A stretch of 64,000 nucleotides of DNA. Origin: Streptomyces xanthophaeus. GTDB taxonomy: Bacteria > Actinomycetota > Actinomycetes > Streptomycetales > Streptomycetaceae. The stretch's first letter is position 1. Every line of letters starts with the position of its first letter. Positions 35,637 to 42,778 of the stretch are shown in pieces. A program made the translations under genes and the position numbers. A model generated the notes under the pieces. The model saw only the letters and a list, made by a program, of their open reading frames with translations. It ran no database searches and was not told where the DNA came from. The stretch is taken from contig NZ_JOFT01000042.1 in NCBI RefSeq assembly GCF_000725805.1, forward strand, positions 16,916 through 80,915, given 5' to 3'.

Positions 35637-36440
35637 GTGACCGCCACCTTCCCCGCCACGCGCCTGCGCCGGGTCGCCCTCATCGGGGCGTTGTGCGCGG
35701 GCCTGGCCGCCGCCGGCACCGCCTGCGGGGGCGAGGAGGATCCCGACAAGGGGACGAACGGGGTCGGCAAGCTCACCGCCGAGAAGATCGAGGAGAAGGC
35801 GAGGGCCGCCGCCACGGAAGCGGAATCGGTGCACCTCTCCGGCACCCTGGTCAGCGGCGGCAAGACCTTCACCCTGGACATGCGGCTGAAGTCGGACGGC
35901 GGCTCCGGCGAGGTGAAGTCGCAGGAGGACACCTTCCAGCTGCTGCGGGTGGGGGAGCAGCTGTACCTGAAGGCCAGCGCCGCCTTCTGGGGGCAGTCCG
36001 ACTCGGCCGGGAAACTGGGCGACAAGTACGTGAAGGTGCCCGAGGCCGACCCCTCGTACAAGCAGTTCCGCGGCTTCACCGACATGGACGTCCTGCTGGA
36101 CGGGCTGCTCGGCCTCGACGGCAAGCTCGCCAAGGGCGCCTACGGCAAGGTCGGGCACACCCGCGCCGTCCCGGTCACGGCGGACGCGGGCAAGGGCGGC
36201 AAGCTCTCGGTGTCCCTGGAGGGGACCCCGTACCCGCTGCTGATGGAGCGGGCCGGCGGCGCCGGCCGGGTGGAACTCGCGGAGTGGGGGCAGGCCTTCC
36301 CGCTGGAGCCGCCCGCGCAGGACCAGACCGTGGACTACGGCTCCCAGCTGCCGACGACGAAGGGCCAGGGGACCGGCGGCTCCCCGTCCGGCTCCCCGTC
36401 CAAGGGGCCGGGCCAGGGCTCGAACCCGACCACCCCCTAG
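35637..36440 (+). CDS. Secreted lipoprotein, LprG/LppX-like
   Basis: 267 residues. The signal peptide ends in lipobox AGTACGG. The mature protein has alternating strands (SVHLSGTLVSGGKTFTLDMRLKSDGG) as in the beta-barrel half of LppX/LprG carriers, and a Gly/Ser/Pro-rich tail. A role in lipid handling or a general envelope function is an inference from fold resemblance only. GTG 35637 follows a stretch of divergent promoter DNA; its 3' neighbour is convergent and very close (12 bases). Confidence 0.78.
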   Translation: MTATFPATRLRRVALIGALCAGLAAAGTACGGEEDPDKGTNGVGKLTAEKIEEKARAAATEAESVHLSGTLVSGGKTFTLDMRLKSDGGSGEVKSQEDTFQLLRVGEQLYLKASAAFWGQSDSAGKLGDKYVKVPEADPSYKQFRGFTDMDVLLDGLLGLDGKLAKGAYGKVGHTRAVPVTADAGKGGKLSVSLEGTPYPLLMERAGGAGRVELAEWGQAFPLEPPAQDQTVDYGSQLPTTKGQGTGGSPSGSPSKGPGQGSNPTTP

Positions 36441-36452
36441 GGCTGTGACCGG

Positions 36453-36965
36453 CTAGCGGGCGGCCTTCTTCCGCTTCAGCAGCAGCTTCGGCAGGCCCGC
36501 AGGGACCGGCTCGCGGGTCGTCGCGGACGACTCCAGCGGCGCCGCGGCCAGCGATCCGGCCGGCAGCTCCGGGCGCACGGCCTCCGGCTCCAGCCGCAGC
36601 AGCCGGCACTCCCGGGCCCAGCGCTCGGTCATCCGCTCCGAGTCGGGCGCGTTCAGCCGCTTGCCCTTCAGCTCGGCGACCGCGGCCTCCCACGGCTCGC
36701 TGCCGGGCGCCAGCTCCCGTACGGTCGCCGTCCAGGCGACCAGCCGGCCGCCCTTGTCCTTGCTGCGTACGGTCACCTCCGCGGCCGAGCCGTCGGCCAG
36801 CCCCGGGAACGGCTGCTCGCCGGGCCCGTCGCCCAGGACGTGGGCCGCGCCGTCCACCCAGGCGTGCCACAGGGCGCGGTCGGCCCCGGCGCCGCGGACC
36901 CAGATCAGGCCGGACTTCTTGGTGGCCTCCTCGACGAGGGCCAGGTCGAGCGTGCTGAGAGTCAT
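36453..36965 (-). CDS. Conserved hypothetical protein, 170 residues
   Basis: A soluble protein that begins MTLSTLDLALVEEATKKSGL, with VRGAGADRALWHAWVDGAAHV and DKGGRLVAWTATVRE, then a basic, Pro-rich C-terminus ending LLLKRKKAAR. The first 110 residues weakly resemble split-barrel flavin-reductase-like or pyridoxamine oxidase-like folds, but no cofactor motif can be named. Frequently found next to corA in Streptomyces. Function unknown. Confidence 0.72.
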   Translation of the reverse strand: MTLSTLDLALVEEATKKSGLIWVRGAGADRALWHAWVDGAAHVLGDGPGEQPFPGLADGSAAEVTVRSKDKGGRLVAWTATVRELAPGSEPWEAAVAELKGKRLNAPDSERMTERWARECRLLRLEPEAVRPELPAGSLAAAPLESSATTREPVPAGLPKLLLKRKKAAR

Positions 36966-37036
36966 GCCGACCAGAGTAGGGGGTGCACCCCGGGCCCCCT
37001 GGGGGTGTCCGGCCCCCGGAACGGGCTCCTCGGGGG

Positions 37037-38158
37037 TCAGAGCCAGCCGTGGCGGCGCAGCGCCCGGTGGATGGTGAAACAGGTCCCGGCGATCATGGCC
37101 ATGACCATCGGATAGCCGTACTTCCACTGGAGCTCGGGCATGTGCTCGAAGTTCATCCCGTAGACCCCGCAGATCATCGTGGGCACGGCGATGATCGCCG
37201 CCCAGGAGGTGATCTTGCGCATGTCCTCGTTCTGGGCGACCGTCGCCTGGGCGAGGTTCGCCTGGAGGATCGAGTTCAGCAGCTCGTCGAAGCCGACGAC
37301 CTGCTCGTGCACCCGCGCCAGGTGGTCGGCGACGTCGCGGAAGTACTTCTGGATGTCCGGGTCCACCAGCCGCATCGGCCGCTCGCTCAGCAGCTCCATC
37401 GGCCGCAGCAGCGGGGACACCGCCCGCTTGAACTCCAGCACCTCGCGCTTGAGCTGGTAGATGCGGCCCGTCTCCCCGCCGCGCGTGGAGCCCTTGGCGG
37501 GAGCGGCGAAGACCTGGCTCTCCACCTCGTCGATGTCGTCCTGCACGGCCGCCGCCACCGCGATGTACCCGTCGACCACGTGGTCGGCGATGGAGTGCAG
37601 GACGGACGAGGGCCCCTTGGCGAGCAGCTCGGGATCGGCCTGGAGGCGGTGGCGCAGCCCCTTGAGGGAGCCCTGGCCGCCGTGCCGGACGGTGATGACG
37701 AAGTCGGGGCCGGTGAAGCACATCACCTCGCCGGTCTCCACCACCTCGCTGGTGGCGGTCAGTTGGGCGTGGTCGACGTAGTGGATCGTCTTGAAGACGG
37801 TGAAGAGGGTGTCGTCGTAGCGCTCCAGCTTCGGCCGCTGGTGCGCGTGCACGGCGTCCTCCACCGCCAGCGGGTGCAGGCCGAAGGTGGCGGCGATCCC
37901 CGCGAACTCGGCCTCGGTCGGCTCGTGCAGGCCGATCCAGGCGAACCCGCCGTCCTCGCGGACCCGGCGGATCGCCTCACGCGGCGTCAGGCACGCCGCC
38001 CCCAGGTCCGGGGCGTCGCGCCGGCCGCCCCGGTACACGGCGCAGTCGACCACCGCACTGCTCGCGGACGGGTCGCGGGTGGTGTCGTAGCCGGGCTGGG
38101 CCGGGGTGGACTTGCGCAGCGACGGGACGGCCGCACGCAGGTAGGGCAGCATCGACAT
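37037..38158 (-). CDS. corA: CorA family magnesium/cobalt transporter
   Basis: A 373-residue pentameric Mg2+ channel. The cytoplasmic domain is followed by two C-terminal helices with the signature YGMNF at the pore and a short basic tail. ATG 38158 has AAGGAG upstream; the frame extends to 38266 without homology. It has a long structured leader (see the gap entry). It is the counterpart of Rv1239c in the syntenic block. Confidence 0.92.
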   Translation of the reverse strand: MSMLPYLRAAVPSLRKSTPAQPGYDTTRDPSASSAVVDCAVYRGGRRDAPDLGAACLTPREAIRRVREDGGFAWIGLHEPTEAEFAGIAATFGLHPLAVEDAVHAHQRPKLERYDDTLFTVFKTIHYVDHAQLTATSEVVETGEVMCFTGPDFVITVRHGGQGSLKGLRHRLQADPELLAKGPSSVLHSIADHVVDGYIAVAAAVQDDIDEVESQVFAAPAKGSTRGGETGRIYQLKREVLEFKRAVSPLLRPMELLSERPMRLVDPDIQKYFRDVADHLARVHEQVVGFDELLNSILQANLAQATVAQNEDMRKITSWAAIIAVPTMICGVYGMNFEHMPELQWKYGYPMVMAMIAGTCFTIHRALRRHGWL

Positions 38159-38535
38159 GGCAGGCTCCTTCGCGCGCACGGCTGCGGACCGTACGGGTGG
38201 GAGACCCTCCTCCTGCGGCGGGCGGGCAGGCCCGGGCAGGCGGAAGGAAGCAGGACGGGAGGACAAAGTTCTGCCGTCGCTCTTCTACTGATCAGGAGAT
38301 CACAGGGGGCGGGAGGCGCCCGTCACAGAAGTGGAAGAGCGATTGGTACTGCACGATCGACTTCGGTCCACCGCAGCCCCACCTCCTCCGGCCGGTCCCC
38401 CGTGAGGGACGTCCTGTATCCGGGGCACCGAAACACTGCTTCTGCGTGCGGCCCCGAACAGCTGTCAACACTATCAGCCGACGGATGGTCAAGACCCGCC
38501 CTTTACCCGGCTGATACGAGTTCTATGCTCGCTCC
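38159..38535. other. 377-base gap, structured leader region for corA and leaderless promoter for SUFU gene
   Basis: On the minus strand it contains a hairpin between CGCTCTTCC and GAAGAGCG (38283-38343) enclosing the palindrome TGATC..GATCA and a GGGCG/CGCCC stem. It also has TTGACA in the far part that could start a long corA leader. No match to the M-box Mg2+ riboswitch core was recognised. Confidence 0.45.
38502..38529 (+). promoter_or_regulatory. Promoter of the SUFU-domain gene, probably leaderless
   Basis: TTTACC (38502-38507) and TATGCT (38524-38529) with 16 bases between. The ATG lies six bases after the -10, and no ribosome-binding site is present. Confidence 0.5.
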
Positions 38536-39120
38536 ATGGCAGAAATTCTCGCCCTTGTGGAGGCCCGGCTGCGCACCGCGTTCGGGGAACCCGACGCCCG
38601 CGCCGCCGTCACCTTCCTGGGCACCGACCGCATCGAGGTACTGCGTTTCGCCGAGGACGACCTCGTGCGCTACGCGACCCTCGGGATGTCCGCGCACCCG
38701 ATGACCGACCCGACCGCCGTGGTCGCCGACCCCGTGCGCGGACCCCGCGCCGAGCTGGTGCTGACCGTACGGGCGGGCCTGGCGCCCACCGACCGGCTGC
38801 TGAGGCCGCTCGCGGTGCTGGCGGCCTCCCCTCAGGTCGAGGGGCTGATCGTGGCCCCCGGGGCCTCGCTGGACGTGGGCGAACCGCTCTGGGAAGGGGC
38901 GCCGTTCAGCTCGGTCCTGGTGGCGGAACCGGGCGGGCTGGTGGCGGACCTGGAGCTGGACGAGCCCATGGACCCCGTGCACTTCCTGCCCCTGCTGCCC
39001 ATGACGGCGAACGAGGCCGCCTGGAAGCGGGTGCACGGCGCGGCCGCCCTCCAGGAACGCTGGCTCGCGCGCGGCACGGATCTGCGGGACCCTCTGCGTA
39101 CGGCAGTCGCACTGGACTGA
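38536..39120 (+). CDS. Suppressor of fused (SUFU) domain protein
   Basis: 194 residues. VTFLGTDRIEVLRF, VRYATLGMSAHPM and DPVHFLPLLPMTANEAAWKR are the conserved blocks of bacterial SUFU-like proteins. They are common in actinobacteria; their role is unknown and may relate to toxin immunity, as with SUKH proteins. ATG 38536 is fixed by the promoter, since the mRNA would begin there. Confidence 0.86.
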   Translation: MAEILALVEARLRTAFGEPDARAAVTFLGTDRIEVLRFAEDDLVRYATLGMSAHPMTDPTAVVADPVRGPRAELVLTVRAGLAPTDRLLRPLAVLAASPQVEGLIVAPGASLDVGEPLWEGAPFSSVLVAEPGGLVADLELDEPMDPVHFLPLLPMTANEAAWKRVHGAAALQERWLARGTDLRDPLRTAVALD

Positions 39121-39192
39121 GCCGGGCGCTCCGCCCCCGGACGGGTGATCGTGTCTTGACGGGGCGCCGGGCGGGGAGGAGCGTGGCTTCTT

Positions 39193-39837
39193 ATGAGGGG
39201 CGAACCAAGTTGCCCGAAGTGCGGTGGCCGGGTCAGGGCGCCCGGTCTCTTCTCCGACTCCTGGCAGTGCGCGGACCACGGCACTGTCCACCCCCTGCAA
39301 CCCGTCATCCCGCCGAGCGTCGAGGCCCTGAGCGTGGTCGTCCACCGGGCCCAGGTGCCCGTGTGGATGCCGTGGCCGCTGCCGGTGGGCTGGCTGTTCA
39401 CCGGGGTCGCGTCCGCCGGTGACGACCGCAGCGGCGGCCGGGCGACGGCCGTGGCCTGCTCGGGACCCGGTCCGCTGGGCGGGATCGGCGAGCTGCTGCT
39501 GGTCGCGGAGGAACTGGGCGTCGGCCTCGGTGCGCGCTACGCGGGGATCGACGGCCCCGACCCGGGCTCGGCCATCAACGTCTCGGCGCCGCCCCACGCC
39601 AAGGTGGTCGCGGCGGGCCGCCCGACCGCGCTGTGGCACGTCAACGGGACCCCCGACGACCGGGCCGTGTTCGCGGGCGAGGCGCGCGGCCTGTGGCTGT
39701 GGGCGATCGTCTGGCCCGAGCAGTCCGGCCTGCTGATGTACGACGAACTCGTCCTCACCGACCTGCGCGACGCGGGGGCCGAGGTCGAACTGCTGCCCTG
39801 CGGCGCCCTCAGCCCGCGCATCCTGGGGCCCTCCTAG
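39193..39837 (+). CDS. DUF6758-type zinc-ribbon protein
   Basis: 214 residues. The first 30 residues hold a Cys4-like zinc ribbon (CPKCGG and CADHG with HPLQP), followed by an alpha/beta domain (VPVWMPWPLPVGWLFTGV, DELVLTDLRDAGAEVELLPCG). No catalytic motif recognised. ATG 39193 has GGGGAGGA about 12 bases upstream, a loose fit. It is found mainly in Streptomyces; function unknown. Confidence 0.78.
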   Translation: MRGEPSCPKCGGRVRAPGLFSDSWQCADHGTVHPLQPVIPPSVEALSVVVHRAQVPVWMPWPLPVGWLFTGVASAGDDRSGGRATAVACSGPGPLGGIGELLLVAEELGVGLGARYAGIDGPDPGSAINVSAPPHAKVVAAGRPTALWHVNGTPDDRAVFAGEARGLWLWAIVWPEQSGLLMYDELVLTDLRDAGAEVELLPCGALSPRILGPS

Positions 39838-39944
39838 ACCGTGCCGGCGGGGCGCCCCGCCGGTCGTCCGGCGTGTGACCGGCGGGGACGTCCGGCCCGT
39901 TATCCTGGGGTGTCACCCGTCCGTACGAACCCTGGAGCTCCGCT

Positions 39945-40808
39945 GTGCGCATCGACCTGCACGCGCACTCCACGGCCTCCGACGGTACGGACACCCCCGC
40001 CGAGCTGGTGCGCAATGCCGCCGCCGCCGGGCTGGACGTGGTCGCGCTGACCGACCACGACACGGTGGCCGGATACGCCGAGGCCGTCGCCGCCCTGCCC
40101 GCCGGGCTGACGCTGGTGACCGGCGCCGAGCTGTCCTGCCGCCTCGACGGGACCGGGCTGCACATGCTCGCGTACCTCTTCGACCCGCAGGAGCCCGACC
40201 TCTTCCGCGAGCGGGAACTCGTCCGCGACGACCGCACCCCCCGCGCCCAGGCCATGATCGGCAAGCTCCAGGAGCTCGGCGTCGACGTCACCTGGGAGCA
40301 GGTGGCCCGGATCGCGGGCGAGGGCTCCGTCGGCCGGCCGCACATCGCGACCGCGCTCGTCGAACTCGGCGTCGTGCGCACCGTCTCGGACGCCTTCACC
40401 CCGGCCTGGCTCGCCGACGGTGGCCGCGCGTACGCCGAGAAGCACGAGCTCGACCCCTTCGACGCCATCCGCCTGGTCAAGGCGGCGGGCGGCGTCACGG
40501 TCTTCGCGCACCCGGCCGCCGTCAAGCGCGGGACCTGCGTGCCCGAGTCCGCGATAGCCGCACTGGCGGCCGCAGGCCTCGACGGCATCGAGGTGGACCA
40601 CATGGACCACGACGACGCCACCCGCGCCCGGCTGCGCGGACTGGCGGCCGACCTCGGCCTGCTGACCACCGGGTCCAGCGACTACCACGGCAGCCGCAAG
40701 ACCTGCCGTCTCGGGGAGTACACGACCGACCCCGAGATCTACGGCGAGATCACGCGCCGTGCGACCGGCGCCTTCCCCGTTCCCGGCGCGGGCGGAATCG
40801 AGCGCTAG
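39945..40808 (+). CDS. PHP-domain metal-dependent phosphoesterase (YciV/TrpH type)
   Basis: 287 residues. IDLHAHSTASDGTDTP and LTDHDTVAGYAEAV are the first PHP motifs, followed by HPAAVKR and GSSDYHG with further metal-binding His/Asp. Characterised relatives hydrolyse 3',5'-bisphosphonucleotides or short 5'-phosphorylated RNA. GTG 39945 with GGAG upstream. It is followed by marC after 83 bases. Confidence 0.9.
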   Translation: MRIDLHAHSTASDGTDTPAELVRNAAAAGLDVVALTDHDTVAGYAEAVAALPAGLTLVTGAELSCRLDGTGLHMLAYLFDPQEPDLFRERELVRDDRTPRAQAMIGKLQELGVDVTWEQVARIAGEGSVGRPHIATALVELGVVRTVSDAFTPAWLADGGRAYAEKHELDPFDAIRLVKAAGGVTVFAHPAAVKRGTCVPESAIAALAAAGLDGIEVDHMDHDDATRARLRGLAADLGLLTTGSSDYHGSRKTCRLGEYTTDPEIYGEITRRATGAFPVPGAGGIER

Positions 40809-40891
40809 GCCGGTTCCTTCCCCCGGATCCGGGCCCGCCCCACCCCTTTGCTTCCTCTTCGCAACACCCCTCTCTCCTGCAAGGCATCACT

Positions 40892-41497
40892 GTGTTTGAT
40901 TTCGCCGTCTTCGGATCCCTTTTTCTCACGCTTTTTGTGATTATGGACCCTCCGGGGATCACGCCGATCTTCCTCGCCCTCACCTCGGGCCGCCCCGCCA
41001 AGGTCCAGCGCCGCATGGCCTGGCAGGCCGTCTGCGTGGCCTTCGGCGTCATCGCCGTCTTCGGCCTCTGCGGCCAGCAGATCCTGGACTACCTGCACGT
41101 CTCCGTCCCGGCGCTGATGATCGCCGGTGGCCTGCTGCTCCTGCTCATCGCGCTCGACCTGCTCACGGGCAAGACCGACGAGCCGAAGCAGACCAAGGAC
41201 GTCAACGTCGCCCTCGTCCCGCTGGGCATGCCCCTGCTCGCCGGGCCCGGCGCCATCGTGTCCGTGATCCTGGCCGTGCAGAAGGCGGACGGGGTCAGCG
41301 GACAGGTGTCCGTCTGGGCCGCGATCCTCGCCATGCACCTGGTGCTGTGGATCACCATGCGCTACTCGCTGGTGATCATCCGGGTCATCAAGGACGGCGG
41401 GGTGGTCCTCGTGACGCGCCTCGCGGGCATGATGCTCTCCGCGATCGCCGTCCAGCAGATCATCAACGGCGTGCTCCAGGTCGTCCAGGGCGCCTGA
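40892..41497 (+). CDS. MarC family (UPF0056) membrane protein
   Basis: 201 residues with six helices. The N-terminal SLFLTLFVIMDPPGITPIFLALT and VPLGMPLLAGPGAIVSVI are MarC signatures. Despite the name, a role in drug resistance is not established. GTG 40892 begins VFDFAVFGSLF; the open frame extends far upstream but overlaps the PHP gene in another phase and is not coding there. Confidence 0.88.
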   Translation: MFDFAVFGSLFLTLFVIMDPPGITPIFLALTSGRPAKVQRRMAWQAVCVAFGVIAVFGLCGQQILDYLHVSVPALMIAGGLLLLLIALDLLTGKTDEPKQTKDVNVALVPLGMPLLAGPGAIVSVILAVQKADGVSGQVSVWAAILAMHLVLWITMRYSLVIIRVIKDGGVVLVTRLAGMMLSAIAVQQIINGVLQVVQGA

Positions 41498-41513
41498 CCC
41501 CCGCACGCGCGAA

Positions 41514-41550
41514 CGCCCCCGTACCGGACATGGGTCCTGGTGCGGGGGCG
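41514..41550. terminator. Bidirectional hairpin after marC
   Basis: CGCCCCCGTACC pairs with GGTGCGGGGGCG (one G-T pair) between marC and the convergent 50-residue gene. Confidence 0.65.
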
Positions 41551-41576
41551 CAGACGTTCAGTGGGGTGTCCCGGCG

Positions 41577-41729
41577 TCAGCAGGACGCCGTCTCGGCCGG
41601 TCGGATCAGAATGCGCTGGCCGACGTACGCGGCCTGCTGCACGATCCGGTTGACGGAGGCCGCGTCCACGACGGTGCTGTCCACGGCGGTTCCGTCGACG
41701 TCGTCCAGGCGCAGAATCTCGAAGCGCAC
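41577..41729 (-). CDS. Conserved 50-residue protein
   Basis: From GTG 41729 the peptide begins MRFEILRLDDVDG and ends RPAETASC. GGGAG lies upstream. Near-identical short proteins occur across Streptomyces, which supports its being real. It is soluble and mildly acidic; no motif or function recognised. Confidence 0.72.
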   Translation of the reverse strand: MRFEILRLDDVDGTAVDSTVVDAASVNRIVQQAAYVGQRILIRPAETASC

Positions 41730-41825
41730 GGGCTTCTCCCTTCGTCGGTGTTTCTCCTTGCACAGGGTTAACGAAGTGTAAGAGGCAAACATTCCCTACG
41801 CTAAGGAAATTTTTTCACTGGCTAA

Positions 41826-42683
41826 CTACTGGCCGTCGACGGAGTTCCAGAACGCAGCCAGCGCACCCGCTGTGACCTGCGGGTTCTCGGCGTTGGGGGA
41901 GTGTTCGGCCCCCGGGACCACCACCCGCTCGGCCTCCAGGCGGCGGGCCATGTCGTCCATCAGCGGAACGGGCCACGCGTAGTCGACCGTTCCGGACAGC
42001 ACCAGCTTCGGCAGCGCGACCGCGGCCAGGGCGTCCACCCGGTCCGGCTCCGAGATCAGGGCGCGGCCCGTGACGATCAGCTGCTCGGGCACGGTCGCCA
42101 GCCACCGCTCGCGCAGGAAGTGCGCCACCTCGGGGGAGTCCGGGACCACGTCCGGTGCGTCCTGCGCGCGCATCGCCGCCCACACCGCGGGCATGTCCTC
42201 CCGGAGCGCCTCCAGGGCGGCCACCAGCAGCTTCGTACGGGCCCGCTGGCCCTCGTCGATCGCGGCGGGCCCGCTGCTCATCAGCGTCAGCGAGGCGAAC
42301 GGCGAAGGGTCGCGCAGCACCGCGGCGCGGGAGACGAGCCCGCCGAGGGAGTGCCCGACCAGGTGGACGGGCCCCCCGCCGAGCGCGGCGGCCTGCGCGA
42401 GCAGGTCCCGGGCCAGCTCCTCCAGGGCGTACGGGGCCTCCTCGCGCGGGCCGGGGCTCTCGTACTGGCCGCGCCCGTCGACGGCGGTCACCCGGTACCC
42501 GGCGGCGGCCAGCGGTTCGAGGAGGGCGATGAAGTCCTCCTTGCTGCCCGTGAAGCCGGGAACCAGCAGGGCGCTGCCGCGTACGGGCGCACCCGCCTCG
42601 TGCACGGCGAACTCCCCGCGGGCGGTGCCGAGGCGGCGGGCGCGGGCGACGGGCGGCAGCGTGAGGAAGGGCGGCTTGCTCAT
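41826..42683 (-). CDS. Alpha/beta hydrolase
   Basis: 285 residues, alpha/beta-hydrolase fold. Nucleophile elbow GHSLGG, oxyanion region VPGFTGSKED, DGRGQYESPG, and the late Asp and His in SGTVDYAWPVP and GAEHSPNAENP. The substrate cannot be told; small esters or lactones are typical. ATG 42683; preceded downstream by the helicase terminator on the same strand. Confidence 0.88.
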   Translation of the reverse strand: MSKPPFLTLPPVARARRLGTARGEFAVHEAGAPVRGSALLVPGFTGSKEDFIALLEPLAAAGYRVTAVDGRGQYESPGPREEAPYALEELARDLLAQAAALGGGPVHLVGHSLGGLVSRAAVLRDPSPFASLTLMSSGPAAIDEGQRARTKLLVAALEALREDMPAVWAAMRAQDAPDVVPDSPEVAHFLRERWLATVPEQLIVTGRALISEPDRVDALAAVALPKLVLSGTVDYAWPVPLMDDMARRLEAERVVVPGAEHSPNAENPQVTAGALAAFWNSVDGQ

Positions 42684-42728
42684 GGCCAGAGGTTACCGGC
42701 CCGTAGGGAGCGGCTGCGCGAGGATACG

Positions 42729-42770
42729 CCGATGGCCCGGCCCCCCTCGGAAGGGGGACCGGGCCATCGG
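42729..42770 (-). terminator. Terminator of the DEAD-box helicase gene
   Basis: CCGATGGCCCGG-CCCCC pairs with GGGGG-A-CCGGGCCATCGG (one bulged base), just past the helicase stop on the minus strand. Confidence 0.8.
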
Positions 42771-42778
42771 GTGCGTGC

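Noticed and set aside
38159..38460. M-box magnesium riboswitch
   Set aside because: I could fold hairpins, but the conserved M-box core sequence was not recognisable on either strand.
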